Assembly: GCA_963971225.1 (NCBI GenBank)
Contig: OZ020270.1
Location: 16,107,817 to 16,171,816 of the forward strand
Direction of reading: 5' to 3'
DNA from: Melieria omissa
Taxonomy: Eukaryota > Arthropoda > Insecta > Diptera > Ulidiidae
Length of the DNA stretch: 64,000 nt
Each line of letters begins with the position of its first letter. Position 1 is the first letter of the stretch. The notes under the pieces are model-generated. The model did no database searches. It saw only the letters and a list, made by a program, of their open reading frames with translations, and was not told the origin of the DNA. Below are positions 50,038 through 61,442 of the stretch, in pieces. The position numbers were made by a program, and so were the translations under genes.

Positions 50038-51765
50038 AACCTAGTAACAACGAATGCATCAGATTTCGCATTATTAGCTGCACTCTCGCAAGGCGAAGTA
50101 GGCGAAGATCTACCAATTGCATACGCCAGCAAATCGTTACAAAAGCACGACCTAAACAAACCGGTAATTGAAAAAGAACTTTTGGCCATACATTGGGCGA
50201 TTAATTTCTTTAAACCATACCTATATGGACGAAGATTCACAGTAATAACAGATCATAGACCTTTAGTATCCTTATTCACACACAAAAACCCGTCATCCAA
50301 AATGACACGAATAAGACTCGATCTATCGGATTATGATTTTGACATAATATATAAACAAGGCAAAAAGAACACCACCGCTGACGCATTGTCAAGAATCAAA
50401 ATTGACTCAGACTATCTAAAATCAATGATTCCTCTTACGGAAGATAAATCTGTTAAACGAACACTAGCAATCACACGGGGCATGTCCGAAAAAGGACTAG
50501 AAGATACACCTAAGGAGAACTGCACAACACAGAAGCCTGATCAACTTCATATGTGGCAATGCACGTCCATAGCAGATATAAAAAATATTAAGATATTACA
50601 CTTTAATTTTGAGGCCAATTTAATTCCAACTAAGCCATTAGCCCAGGCAATGGTCGAAATAGTTGATGAGAACATAACAGTACGATGCAGCGATAACCCT
50701 ACGAAACTAGTTTCGACTATGGAGAAGCTCATATGTACCATGAGAAAATACAATATTAAAGAATTAGCACTGTCGACAGGTGATGAAATATTTAAAAAGA
50801 CGCGCACAAATGAATTGAAGGATAATTATGAAAAAGCATACAAGAAATACGTAAGGCCAAATTTGAACATACTAATATACACACTACCCCAGAGAATAAA
50901 AGAGGACATCATAAAATTCAAACTAATAAAAGAATTCCACAATTCCACACATGGAGGACACCTTGGCGTAAGAAAAACAGTTTTGAAACTCAAACAGCGA
51001 TATACATGGAAAAACATGAACAGAATGGTAAAAACGTACATAAATAACTGCCATAAATGTGCCAAAAACAAACAAACAAGACACACGAAAGAACAAATTA
51101 CAATGACGACCACACCAAGTGACAGTTTCCAAATAGTATCAATTGACACTGTCGGACCACTCCGCATGTCCAACAGCTATCGATACATTCTCACAAGATC
51201 TCTTACAGATAGAACAAGTATTCTAAACACCTTACCGCATCAAACAATAGGTTCACTAGAAAGAAACCATAGGGTACTCAATGAATTCTTACTAAATTAT
51301 GCCAATGAGGATGAATGGGATAAATGGATACCGTACTACACATTTGCATATAACACGACACCTAACATTGATACAGAATACACACCATTCGAACTAATTT
51401 TCGGCAAATTACCGTCGCGACCCACTGACACACTCAAGCACACACAACCGATTTACGATTACGACAATTATGCAAACGAACTCAAGATCAGATTACATGA
51501 CGCAATACAAAAAGCAAAGACAAGCACAATTCAAACAAAAACTAAACGTAAACATAAACAAGACCAACAATACAACAACCCATTGCACTTGGAAGTCAAT
51601 GACTTGGTACTATTGAAAGTAGAAAACAGAAAAAAGAACATGAGTCCATACAGCGGACCATACAGAATTTCAAAACGAAAAGGAGTAAACTCCGTAATCG
51701 ATTATAATGGAAAAGAAAAAGAAGTCCACAACGACTCACTAAAACCGTATACCATGGATATGTAG
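50038..51765 (+). pseudogene. pol: pol of element B: RNase H and deleted integrase
   Basis: The reading resumes one frame over with NLVTTNASDFALLAAL (RNase H D), EKELLAIHWAINFF and ITDHRPLVSLF, then ADALSRIK. Integrase has STHGGHLGVRKTVLKLKQR with CHKCAKNK (zinc finger) and VSIDTVGPLRM (first D). It then jumps from YRYILT to DRTSILNTLPHQTIGSLERNHR (E). The segment with the second Asp is deleted. The C-terminal domain (VNDLVLLKVEN, YSGPYRISKRKG) is intact. Confidence 0.85.
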
Positions 51766-52059
51766 ACAATAAAACCAAATATAAATTAAGATACTATAAT
51801 TTATCAATTACAATGTAAGAACAGTAATCGCTAAGAATAACAACTACACTTGTAATCATATTAACTACCACTACAACTACCACTTACTACTATCACTAGA
51901 AACTACTATCATTAGAAAACTATGATATAAGAATACTAATTAATCATAAAAATAAAACTTATACAAGAAACTATTATTAGAAAACTACCAATTATATAAT
52001 CACTACCACTCCTATTATTATCTATACACATATTAAAATTAATGTAAAGCATTTCCAAA
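51766..52059. other. Non-coding 3' region of element B
   Basis: AT-rich with ACTAC/ACTATYA short repeats. No env-like frame is present. Confidence 0.6.
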
Positions 52060-52131
52060 CCCCCCCCCCCCCAGACCAACACTATCTTAAAAAATTATTC
52101 CGGGTAATAATTTTTCGCTTAAGGGCAATGG
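52060..52131 (+). promoter_or_regulatory. Hairpin and polypurine module before 3' LTR of B
   Basis: C13 run (52060-52072), hairpin at about 52089-52115 (AAAAATTATT arms), CGCTTAAGGGCAATGG, then the LTR. Same order as in element A, with different spacing and loop. Confidence 0.6.
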
Positions 52132-52650
52132 TGTAGTGGTACCACATGGTCACTCACACCGACACTATCCGTCTGATCGTGCGATTACATATTCCGTTAT
52201 GCACTGGTGTCAGGTTACCACTCGAAACGCGCGCCGCAGTTGTAAACAAAGCAAGTCAGCACTTGTGACGGCGGCCGAGCGAGTTCAACGCTACCTGCCG
52301 CAGCGCACTGTTCCTAACGGAAATGTGCAAGATCAGCTATTTTGGTCCTTGCCTACGGATTGGTCAGTTAAACTGTGCTCTGGAATAATGGGCGGAGTAT
52401 TTGAAATGCTATGCGAATATAACAGTTATGTTTTTCTTTATAAGCCATAGTTTTTACGGAATAAAGTTAACTTCTGTTCTTGCGGCAAACCGAAACCCTG
52501 CGTTTTAATTTATCGCAAAGAAGTTCACTGAGGCTCTAACTTAGCCATCCACAGTTGAGGCGAGGTCCGCCAATAATAGACCAATTTACACTTTCACACA
52601 CACATGCACTCAGTACCCTACATGGCGAAATAGCAGCTTTTACCCCTACA
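52132..52650 (+). repeat. 3' LTR of element B
   Basis: 519 bp, TGTAG...CTACA, intact. It gives the empty-site sequence for the LINE inserted in the 5' LTR. Confidence 0.95.
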
Positions 52651-53163
52651 GTGGTCTGCTCTAAAGTTGTTTGCTGGGTATGTGGCAAGCAGGGCCACAT
52701 ATCACGAGACTGCCGCCAACGAAAGGGGCGTTCCCGTTCTCGATCGCAATCGCCTGAAGCGAGGAATACTGACCCACCGTCCTTGTCTCACAGCTGAAAC
52801 GACAGCCCAGCAGCTTGACAATTGAAGGAAGGAAAGTTGTTCGTGTTGACACTGGATACTGGAGCGTCATATACGATCATAAAAAGGAAGCTGCTGAAGA
52901 ACTTGGAACCGCTGCATGGCATACAGCTGCGGACTGCGACTGGCGAGCGCGCGCCGGTAAGAGGGAAAGTTACAAAAACGATTGCTATCGTCACCAGCAG
53001 CCTGGAACATGAGTTCATCGTCGCGGATATAATGGACGACGTGATTATCGGCGTGGATTTCATGATTAGGCACGGTTTTACGCTGGACCTGAAGGAAAAT
53101 GTGCTGAGATATGCCAACGTTGAATTCCCGCTGCCACCGGCTATGAGCGAAGCGTGGCGGTAA
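52651..53163 (+). pseudogene. gag zinc knuckle and protease of element D
   Basis: After element B the gag frame resumes with CWVCGKQGHISRDC (CCHC) and an Arg/Ser-rich tail to 52797. After a frame change, the protease follows from about 52822: LFVLTLDTGASYTIIKR (catalytic DTGA), IIGVDFMIRHGFTLD. It ends at TAA 53161-53163, just before the RT frame. The frame breaks make the copy defective. Confidence 0.85.
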
Positions 53164-53169
53164 GGAAGG

Positions 53170-54723
53170 TTGTATCGTGTCAAAACAGGAGAATACCAGC
53201 GAATGCTGAGGCGATTGTGTGGGCAAAGGTGGACGAGTACGATGGGACGGGTCTGGGTTGTAGAAGCACCGAAACAAGGACACGACAACATCATCATCGG
53301 ACGTACATCAGTGGAACCTAAGAATGGCAGAATACCAGTCAGAATACTGAACCCCCTGAATGCACCCAGATATGTCGGGAAAGATGAGGTAATTGGCGAG
53401 TGTAAGGAAACTGTAGCAGTGGTCAATTGCGAGAGTAGCCCGCCTGGAGGTAATAAGAAGAGCGGTTTTAACATGGACGCCATACCGCAGGAGAACCAGT
53501 GGAGCAGCGAATTGACGGCCAAGCAGAAACAGAAGGCGAGGTCACTCCTGCAGCACTATGGGTCAATATTTGCGGCAGAAGCAGGCGGAAGAACAGCCAT
53601 AGTGAAGCACAACATCGACACCGGAAGTGCAGAACCGATTCGCCAACCGCCAAGACGAGTTCCTTTGGCCAAGAGGGAGGAGGTCACCAATTTGATCGAG
53701 AACATGCGGAAAGACAAGGTCATAGAGCCTTCTTCGGGCCCCTGGTGCTCGCCGGTCGTGCTAGTCAAGAAAAAGGATGGCAGTACCCGGTTTTGTGTGG
53801 ACTATCGGAAGCTCAATGACGTGACCAAGAAGGACAGTTATCCACTACCTCGGATCGATGACACCCTGGACACACTGTCAGGCACGCAGTGGTTCTCCAC
53901 GCTCGACTTACGCAGCGGCAATTGGCAGGTAGAGCTTGCAGACAAGGACAAGGAGAAAACGGCTTTCAGTGTTGGCGATGGTTTGTGGCAGTTCACCGTC
54001 ATAACGTTTGGACTCTGCAACGCACAAGCAACATTCGAGCGGCTAATGGAACGCGTGCTAAAAGGGCTGCATTGGCGGACGTGTCTGGTGTACCTCGACG
54101 ACATAATCGTGATGGGTAAAAACTTCGATGACCACCTGTGAAAGCTAAAGGAGGTATTCGAGCGGATACAAAAAGCTCGGCTTAAACTCAACACAAAGAA
54201 GTGCTCGCTGTTCCAAAAAGAAGTCAAGTATCTGGGTCATACGGTTTCCACCCGCGGAGTACATACGGATGAAGGCAAAACCACGGCGGTGAAGGAGTGG
54301 CCCCGACCACGCAATCTACACGTACTCCGCAGTTTCCTGGGCCTGTGCACATACTACCGCCGATTTGTTCCGGGATTCGCGAACATAACCAGCAGCTTGC
54401 ACAAACTGACGAAAAAGAGCCCTGCTTTCGAGTGGAACGAGGAGCAGGAACAGGCTTTTGCACGTCTGAAGGAAAAACTGTGCAGTGCTCCAGTTCTGGC
54501 CTTCCCCGTGCCTGGGGAGTTGTTTGTGCTGGGTACAGATGCAAGCGGGAATAGTATTGGCGGTATGCTATCACACATAATAGACGGCCAGGAACAAGTG
54601 ATAGGGTACTACAGTAGGGTTCTATCGAAACCGGAACGCAACTACTGTGTGACACGGAAAGAACTGCTGGCGGTATTGGACTGCGTAAAACACTTCCACA
54701 AATATCTGTATGGACGAAGGTAG
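53170..54723 (+). pseudogene. pol: RT and RNase H of element D
   Basis: One frame with an in-frame TGA at 54139-54141. RT: GPWCSPVVLVKKKDGS, FCVDYRKLNDVTKKDSYPL, STLDLRSGNWQVEL, FGLCNAQATFERLM and the catalytic CLVYLDDIIVMG. After the stop: KLNTKKCSLFQKEVKYLG, LRSFLGLCTYYRRFVPGF. RNase H: VLGTDASGNSIGGML, TRKELLAVL. A small in-frame deletion at 54720 removes the RNase H TDH region and creates a TAG. Confidence 0.85.
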
Positions 54724-54726
54724 AGA

Positions 54727-55933
54727 TTGAGATGGCTCCTGAACTTTAAGGATCCTGAAGGCCAATTGGTGCGGTGGATCGAGCGACTGCAGAGCTACGA
54801 CTACACGATAGAGCATCGCAAGGGCAGTAGCCATGGAAATGCCGATGCCTTGTCCCGCCGTCCGTGCAAAGTCGAATGCAGGCAGTGCTCGCGAGCCGAA
54901 GGCAAAGAACAGATAGTGGACGTCCGGTTGGTAAGCGTTATGCCAGAGGAAGAGTGGTCTGCGGAGAGGCTACAAAAAGACCAGCGTGAGGATGCGGATC
55001 TTGCAAAAATCGTCGAAGGCAAGGAGCAAGGCGCACATCCAGACTGGCAGGAGATGGCCGGTGAAAGCCCGATCGCTAAGGCTTACTGGGCACAGTGGAA
55101 AAGTCTGCGGCTGAAGCAAGGATGTCTGTACCGCGAATGGGAGAGCGCGGATGGTCGGACCAGCAACTCCCTAATGGTAGTGCCGAAATGCAGAATCAAC
55201 GAGGTCATCGAGGCATACCATAACGACTCCAGTGGAGGGCACCTGGGCATCACCAAAACCGTCGCTAAAATAAAAAGACTATTCTACTGGGTAGGATGTC
55301 AGGAGTCTGTAGCCGAGTGGATTAAGAGCTGCGACCGATGTTCAGCCGCGAAAGGGCCGACAAGAAAATCTCGAGGCCGCATGCAGCAGTACAACGTGGG
55401 AGCGCCCTTCGAGCGGATTGCTATGGACGTCGCCGGCCCATTCCCAACTAGCACTCAAGGCAACAAATATGTGCTGGTGGTAATGGATTGCTTCAGCGAA
55501 TGGCCCGAAGTGTACCCTATTCCTAACCAGGAGGCCACTACGATCTCGGAAAAGCTGGTAAACAACTGGGTAGCCAGGTTCGGAGTTCCGTTGGAGTTGC
55601 ACTCAGATCAAGGCCGGAATTACGAGTCTGTGGTATTCAAGGAAGTTTGTGAGCTGCTGGGGATAAAGAAAACTCGTACCACGCCTTTGCACCCACAGTC
55701 CGACGGCATGGTGGAACGCTTTAACAGGACACTGGAGGAATACCTGCGGAAAGTGGTAGGCAGAAATCAAAAGGATTGGGACACGCATATCCCCTTGTTC
55801 CTGATGGCGTATAGGTCAGCCCCGCACGACAAGACATCACTCACTCCAGCCCGAGCAGTGTTCGGCACAGAGTTGCGGTTACTCGCTTACTTGAAGTTCG
55901 GGGTAGTCAGCACGACGGGAGGCGCTAAGACGG
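54727..55933 (+). pseudogene. pol: RNase H end and integrase of element D, C-terminus lost
   Basis: It continues in the same frame after the TAG: LRWLLNFKDPEGQLVRW, HGNADALSRRPC. Integrase: YHNDSSGGHLGITKTV with CDRCSAAK (HHCC), IAMDVAGPFP (D), LHSDQGRNYE (D) and DGMVERFNRTLEEYL (E). All three catalytic residues are present. The protein leaves the family at AVFGTELR, where the sequence becomes an inverted mariner fragment, so the C-terminal domain and 3' LTR are missing. Confidence 0.88.
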
Positions 55934-56287
55934 ACTACTTTTGAACATTTTATACCACTCGAACGCTCTGGTTCTTGATAGAGCAGACTCCCTAAATGCT
56001 TTCTGCAACATTTTAAGCGCATTGGCACAAGAAATTTCGTTCCTAAGACAAAATTTCAAACAAATACGTTGATCAACAAAATTATCCATTGTAAAATGCG
56101 ACGAAGTACAAAAAGTTGACTGACGCTAACAGCTGCCAAACAAAAACTAACGATGCAATCCCGCTCAACATTTGACACAGATGTCAGTTAAGGTCCTACC
56201 GACCTAAAAAGAATTTTTTTACCTGCATCGGGCAACGGCGGAAAATTTAAAATACACAGTCCCGGTACTTATTGATCATAGTGTACA
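55934..56287 (-). mobile_element. mariner fragment (transposase N-terminus and one TIR)
   Basis: On the minus strand an ATG near 56090 starts DNFVDQRICLKFCLRNEI, then ALKMLQKAFRESALSRTRA and EWYKMFK, the helix-turn-helix part of a mariner transposase. Upstream, ACACAGTCCCGGTACTTATTGATCA near 56255-56280 looks like its terminal repeat. It breaks off at the junction with D's integrase. The rest of the gene is absent. Confidence 0.8.
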
Positions 56288-56717
56288 TACCATTCGACTG
56301 CTGCTGCAATTCGTTGCTTCACGCAACCGCGCAAAATTCTAACTGAAACCATGCAAGACAAAACGTGCAAGTCGAGCGCACTTCGAGTCATAGAAACAGA
56401 AAGAAAGAAATATTTCTACGTTGTTGTTGTAACAAAAGCATCGAAAGATCAGCCTTAACAGAATATTGTTGATTATTTTACCTCTATTTCGTCTTTCGTT
56501 TCGTTTCGTTTCGTTTCGTATTTTCATGTCTCTTCTCGCCTTTGACCACGCACGCAGAACGGGAGCGATTAGACACGAACTGACTAACTTCTGCATCCGC
56601 TGACAGCTACTTTGACAATTAGTTGTGCAATTGACTACAAAAAACCAGTTGGAAAACCAATGAATTTTGGGAACTAGTTGTCTCAGGTCCGACAGGGCAA
56701 GGTCTCGGCGTACATAC
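56288..56717. other. Short gene-free stretch
   Basis: It contains a TTTCG pentamer run near 56497-56519 and an ACTAGTT/ACCAGTT patch. No gene is seen. Confidence 0.5.
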
Positions 56718-57132
56718 TGTAACGATGAGGCACTCTGTGCTGTGCTATGCATGAATGCTTTTCCAAGCATACTTTTAGGCATACACTTTTGAGTACGCCA
56801 AACTTGCTATAATTCCGATATGGCGAGGATGGTTCGCGAAAGGTGATGAGCTGTGCTAGAACAATCGATATAGAAAGTACAACTGGAATGTGCAGAAATT
56901 TCGGCGCGATAACAAAACCAGTATAAAAGCAGCAGTGTGCAGCGCAAGGAGTCGAGTCTGTGTTGAGCAAGCAAAGGGAAAGCATGCAATAGTAGTAGTG
57001 TAACGTAGTAACAAGTGTAAATTTGTAAATAAAGCGATTGTTGCTTTTTGACTGCGTTTGCGCTGAGTAGCTGAAGTAGTTTTATTTTCAAGCACAATCC
57101 AATACGAACTTAGAGAGGTAATTTTCGTAACA
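56718..57132 (+). repeat. 5' LTR of element E
   Basis: TGTAACGATGAGG...TTTTCGTAACA, with TATAAAAG at 56922 and AATAAA near 57030. Confidence 0.88.
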
Positions 57133-57182
57133 TTTTGTATCAGAAGTGGGATTGTGCTACTGAAAATTTATAAAACGCAGAC

Positions 57183-57922
57183 ATGGTTAAACTCGAGCTG
57201 CTGAAGGTGGTCTAGCTGAAGAAGGAGCTGGCTGCCTGGAATTTGCCGACTGTTGGCGGTAAAGTGAAGTTGCAGCTGCGCTTGCGAGAGGCGTGTGAGG
57301 CACGAGGCGTCGATTGGACTACGCACGAGTTCGGAACGCAGGAGCTAGAGGCGTCAGCCAAAGTGGAGAAATCGCCTGCGGGTGCTGCGTCGATGCAAAG
57401 TACGGCTGCAGCGGCTGCACCACCACAAGCAATGGACATAAGCCAGCTTATGATTGCACTTAAAGGCATGTTCGAGACATCCAACCGTGAAAATCGCGAA
57501 ATGTCGGCGCAAATGGAAGCGAAACTGGAAACTACGAATCGAAAAATGGCAGCGATACTGGAAACTACGAATCAGGGAGAAGTAGCGAGAAGCGAGAAGT
57601 AGCAGAGCGAACAGAAACTCCAGGAAAATGCGGAAAAATTAGAAAATGCGAATCGCGAGTTGTCCAGCAAGCTTCAGGAAAATTCTGCGCGCTTGGAGCA
57701 GAAGGTGAAAGAGATTTCAGACAGGATTAATGTGAAAGTTGAGCACCTGGAGACGAGAGTTGACAACCGAGTTGACAGTCTGGAGGATTCGGTGAACAGA
57801 AAAATCGACGAGCGGCTTAGAGAGGTACAGTTGCGAGCAAGGGTGCAGTCAGTTGAGAAAAGTTTTGCCATAGAAGTGCCTTGTTATTATGGTACTACGT
57901 CATTCGACACATTGGACCGATG
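57183..57922 (+). pseudogene. gag: gag N-terminal part of element E
   Basis: ATG at 57183 (MVKLELLKVV), in-frame TAG at 57213-57215, then LKKELAAWNLPTVGGKVKL. A second stop at 57600-57602 lies in a coiled-coil repeat region (MEAKLETTNRKMAAILETT). It then continues in frame (ENSARLEQKVKEISDRINV, RVDSLEDSVNRKIDE) to EVPCYYGTTSFDTL. It matches D's gag closely. A deletion removes the segment equivalent to KLQFDLAALENQW before the Transib-like insertion. Confidence 0.8.
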
Positions 57923-58861
57923 CACAGTGATTCGACTCCATACAACCGCGGGACAAAATTAGAAGGAGTGGTCCGTTCCTCATCAAACATGGCATACTAG
58001 TTAATCATGGTCTGCTAAATTGAAATCTCTAATTTGTTTTTCTTAAACTTTTGTAGTTTGGCAATGCCAGAGTCTTAAATTTTCAAATTTCGTCAATTTT
58101 GGAGAGCTATAGCACCAAGTGTGTTGGCTTGATTTTTCAGATTTTACATTTAATCGGTAACATCAACATTGATTATTGCAAAGAGTAACAGAAATTGTCT
58201 CAGGACCCTTTAGTTTTGCAATAAAAAGGATAATAATTGATGTATGTTTTGCATTTTTGCAGATTTTATCATTTTTCGTGCTGATTGCATAAATTAAATA
58301 CATTTTGTCGAAAAATACGTGTTTAGACCACTTTTCAAATTGAATTATTTTGTGAGATCGGAAGATATCGGAGGATATAATTACATTATCCGACAAAGAA
58401 AGAATGCTTCTTAAAATAAAAAAAATTCAGGAACATACTTTCACATACTTTTTAGATATTTTCCTCTAAGTTTTGCCAATTTTCATATTTTTAATTTAGA
58501 AAAATATTTTAAATTAAAAGTGAAGTGAAAGCCTACGCTTTGCAAATTTTGAGAAAATATTAAAAGCGAAAATGGCCACATCATTTCTTATTCTATGTTG
58601 AAAGTTTAAGCAACTTCTTGGTAACCATGTATTTTTAAATTTGTTTGTACTCAATAAACTAAAACAAAGAAAATATGTGTTTACATTTTTTTGAGAAAAA
58701 AGTTTCAACTTTTAGCCGGTTTTGCACAGACACCAATAAATTTTTTGCACAGATTTTTTGGAGTTTTCTTAGTTGGAGTTTTACCTTTCAAATGACATCA
58801 AAATCGGTACATTCTGAGACCATAAATTTTTTGAATTTTGTCTATAGAACGAATCACTGTG
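57923..58861. mobile_element. Transib-like non-autonomous element, TSD CGATG
   Basis: 939 bp with termini CACAGTGATTCG and its inverse CGAATCACTGTG, flanked by 5-bp duplications CGATG (57918-57922 and 58862-58866). Transib elements have 5-bp TSDs and CAC-type ends resembling the V(D)J signal heptamer. Here the first seven bases equal CACAGTG. No RAG1-like transposase is encoded; the interior is AT-rich with only short frames. Confidence 0.7.
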
Positions 58862-59974
58862 CGATGTTAGGAAAGGTCGGAGACTGATATTGGCTCTAAG
58901 AGGTCCTGCGGCTGAGGCAATAAAAACAGTTCAGGAAGGTTTGAGAGGTGATTGCGAGACCGTCATAAGGGCACTGGTAGCCAGATACAGTGACGAGCAC
59001 AACAAAATGCTGTATTATTGTGAGCTGAAGAGCCGTAGACAAAGAGCCAACGAGGTGCTGCAGACGTATGAGGCAGATATCGAGCGGCTGGTACCACTGT
59101 CCTACCCAGAATTCAGCATGGAAGTTTTGGAAAGGATGAAGATCGAGGCGTTTATCGAAGGCATTCTTGACCCGGAGACACGTGTGAGTACATTGATGCT
59201 GATGAAGCCGACATTCCGTGAGGCTGTGACAAGGGCATTGACGCATGAGGTGGCCTGGAGAGGAAGTTTTCGACATTCATCTGCAGAAAGGCGTCGAGCC
59301 CAATCTGGACGTGTCACGCAAAGCCAGACAGTGAGCTCAGAGGCACCAGCGGGGCTGCAGGCAGTGTCATCTAGAGTCAGTTGCTGGCGATGTGGCAAGC
59401 AAGGCCACATATCACGAATTTGCCATCTGCGAGAAAAGCGATCCGGACAACAGACGTCGCAAAGATGTGCTGACGCTCTGCCACACCATTCTTGCAATAG
59501 CGAGCGCAGGCATAATTCGCAAGCAGAAAACAAGGGACAAATTGTGGATGGTCTGTCAGTAAGAGTTCTACAAGAGGAAGATTGGCTTGCGGAAAGGCTA
59601 CAGAAGGACCAGCGCGAGGATTCGGATCTCGAAAAACTCATCAAAGGCAGAGCGCAGAGTGCACGGCCGGACTGGCAGGTGAGAGCCCGATCGCGAAGGC
59701 TTACTGGGCACAATGGCAGAGTCTACATCTGCAGGATGGCTGCCTATACCGGAAGTGGGAGAGCAGAGATGGTAGGACCAGAAAATCTCTAATAATGGTC
59801 CCGAAAGACCGGATCGACGATGTCATCGAGGCAAACCATAACGACTCCAGTGGAGGGCACCTAGGCATCGCAAAAACTGTCGCCGAGATAAGAAGGCGGT
59901 TCTATTGGGTAGGATGCCAGGAGTCTGTCGCCGAGTGGATCAGAGGCTGTGATCGGTGTTCGGCTGCGAAATGA
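58862..59974 (+). pseudogene. gag C-terminus fused to integrase N-terminus, element E
   Basis: It continues D-like gag after the insertion: GRRLILALRGPAAEAIK, YCELKSRRQRANEVLQ, LERMKIEAFIEGILDP, CWRCGKQGHISRICHL. Without protease or RT it passes to KGQIVDGLSVRVLQEEDW, a spacer that follows RNase H in D. Near 59690 a frame change leads to SLIMVPKDRIDDVIEA, HNDSSGGHLGIAKTV and CDRCSAAK. It is a clear deletion fusion and ends at TGA 59972-59974. Confidence 0.85.
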
Positions 59975-60080
59975 CCGATGAGAAGATCGCGGAGCCGCAC
60001 TCAACTAGTCGAAAAAAAGGTTAAAAGCCAGCTATGGTCTACAGGCTAACTCAAAAGGGTTCCAAGAAGGTGATCTGGTA

Positions 60081-60293
60081 ATGCTTAATAACCCGCAGCG
60101 GAAGGAAAGTTTGTCTCCAAAACTTCAAACGTCATGGGAAGGACCGTATAAGGTCGTGACCAGGATTAATGACATGGTGTACAGGGTTCAACGCTGCAGC
60201 AACAGAAACGCCAGGTTGAAAGTAGTGCATTTGGAGCGCCTGGCGTCTTACTCCGGCGGAGCATCGGCACTTATTCGGGACGAACAAGTCTAA
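60081..60293 (+). pseudogene. Integrase C-terminal domain remnant of element E
   Basis: A 70-codon frame with PKLQTSWEGPYKVVTRIND and VYRVQRCSNRNARLKVVHLERL. This is the SH3-like/GPY-F region found at the end of many Ty3 integrases. The catalytic core between the zinc finger and this domain is deleted. It ends 11 bp before the 3' LTR. Confidence 0.8.
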
Positions 60294-60304
60294 GTAGTGG
60301 GCAG

Positions 60305-60710
60305 TGTAACGATGAGGCACTCTGCGCTGTGCTATGCATGAATGCTTTTCCAAGCATACTTTTAGGCATACACTTTGGAGTACGCCAAACTTGCTATAAT
60401 TCCGATATGGCGAGGATGGTTCGCGAAAGGTGATGAGCTGTGCTAGAACAATCGAGATAGAAAGTACAACTAGAATGTGCAAGAAACTTCGGCGCGATAT
60501 GAAAACCAGTATAAAAGCAGCAGTGTGCAGCGCAAGGAGTCGAGTCTGTGTTGAGCAAGCAAAGGGAAAGCATGCAATAGTAGTAGTGTAAAGTAGTAAC
60601 AAGTGTAAATTTGTAAATAAAGCGATTGTTGGTTTTTGACTGCGTTTGCGCTGAGTAGCTGAAGTTCAAGCACAATCCAATACGAAGTTAAAGAGGTAAT
60701 TTTCGTGATA
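60305..60710 (+). repeat. 3' LTR of element E
   Basis: About 406 bp, similar to 56718-57132. It lacks a 9-bp segment before CAAGCACAATCC and ends in CGTGATA rather than CGTAACA. More divergent than the LTR pairs of A and B, so older. Confidence 0.85.
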
Positions 60711-60714
60711 ATAC

Positions 60715-60970
60715 GTTGCACTGCACTGCAAGGAGGTCAAAGGTAGACAGATGCGCGCGAGCTGCAAGTCGCTGACCAGCAGATCGAGCAGCGATTGGGG
60801 CTTGGAAGGCCTTTAACTTTGCGGCCATTTACATCACTATCACTAAGTGGACTTTCTAATTGTACAAATAAAGAGCAGTAGAAACGATTTGGTAATATCT
60901 CACTTCCGTCCCTAAGTCTACTTGCCCGTATGTCACTCAATAGCTCTTCAACGCTTGCAGTGAGAGGTCT
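60715..60970. other. Short unassigned stretch
   Basis: No supported gene or repeat boundary. This is the 3' flank of E's target. Confidence 0.5.
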
Positions 60971-61442
60971 TATCTATATCTTTACTATTATATAAAAACA
61001 AGTGTGACTTTTTTTGAGCCACAATCAGGCAAAAACCACTGAACCGATTTAGATGAAATAAGCACCAAACATTTTTTAATCTGTGGGAATGGTACATAGG
61101 CTATATGAGATTGACCACGCCCCCTTGTTTCGCCAACTATGGTAACAAAACTCATCTATTTTATGCTTTTGTAAGGCAATATGGGTATCAAACGATTCAG
61201 CATGTCATTGCGGCAAACATAGGCTATAATATAATCGGCCACGCCCACTTTCCGTGCCCACAAAGCTAACAAAACGAAGCTACGGTACATGTCTGTGAAT
61301 CAGTATTAGTTTCAAATTATTGCGTGTTTCGTTGATGTTAACAGAGGATATATAAGATTGACCACGCCCACCTGATATGCCTTTTCGCGACGCCCACTAT
61401 AATAACAAATCAGCCATGGTATATTTGTCGTAGCAATATGGG
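60971..61442 (+). repeat. Helitron-like dispersed repeat, copy 2
   Basis: It matches 24296-24671 closely, then continues with CACGCCCAC-rich sequence to GTAGCAATATGGG, where a BEL element starts. The same ATATGGGTGT block appears at 35950. Copy 2 thus supplies the sequence missing between the halves of copy 1. Confidence 0.4.

Larger units (their letters stand above)
39178..52650 (+). mobile_element. Ty3 mdg1/412-type LTR element B, TSD GTGG
   Basis: GTGG at 39174-39177 and 52651-52654. LTRs about 520 bp, TGTAG...CTACA. The 5' LTR is split by an I-like LINE (39474-44669). tRNA-Arg primer site, a 2-kb leader with small ORFs and a mariner, gag, pol, no env. I count about four LTR differences, all in the first 300 bp, so it is young. 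Gag frame offset, YIDE in RT and an integrase deletion make it non-autonomous. Confidence 0.92.
37532..55933 (+). mobile_element. Ty3 LTR element D, host of element B; 3' end truncated
   Basis: A 5' LTR piece, gag, then (after element B at 39178-52650) zinc knuckle, protease, RT, RNase H and integrase. B's target GTGG lies between the codons for RPRV and CSKVVC, and the reading joins across it. The LTR-gag junction is deleted and the 3' end is replaced by a mariner fragment at about 55934. Gag and LTR match element E, so both belong to one family, possibly CsRn1-like. Confidence 0.85.
56718..60710 (+). mobile_element. Ty3 LTR element E, deletion derivative of D family, TSD ATAC
   Basis: LTRs at 56718-57132 and 60305-60710, ATAC on both sides (56714-56717, 60711-60714). 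The interior keeps gag, jumps from the zinc knuckle to the post-RNase H spacer (protease, RT and RNase H deleted), then has the integrase zinc finger and C-terminus without the catalytic core. A Transib-like element sits in gag. It is non-autonomous. Confidence 0.9.
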
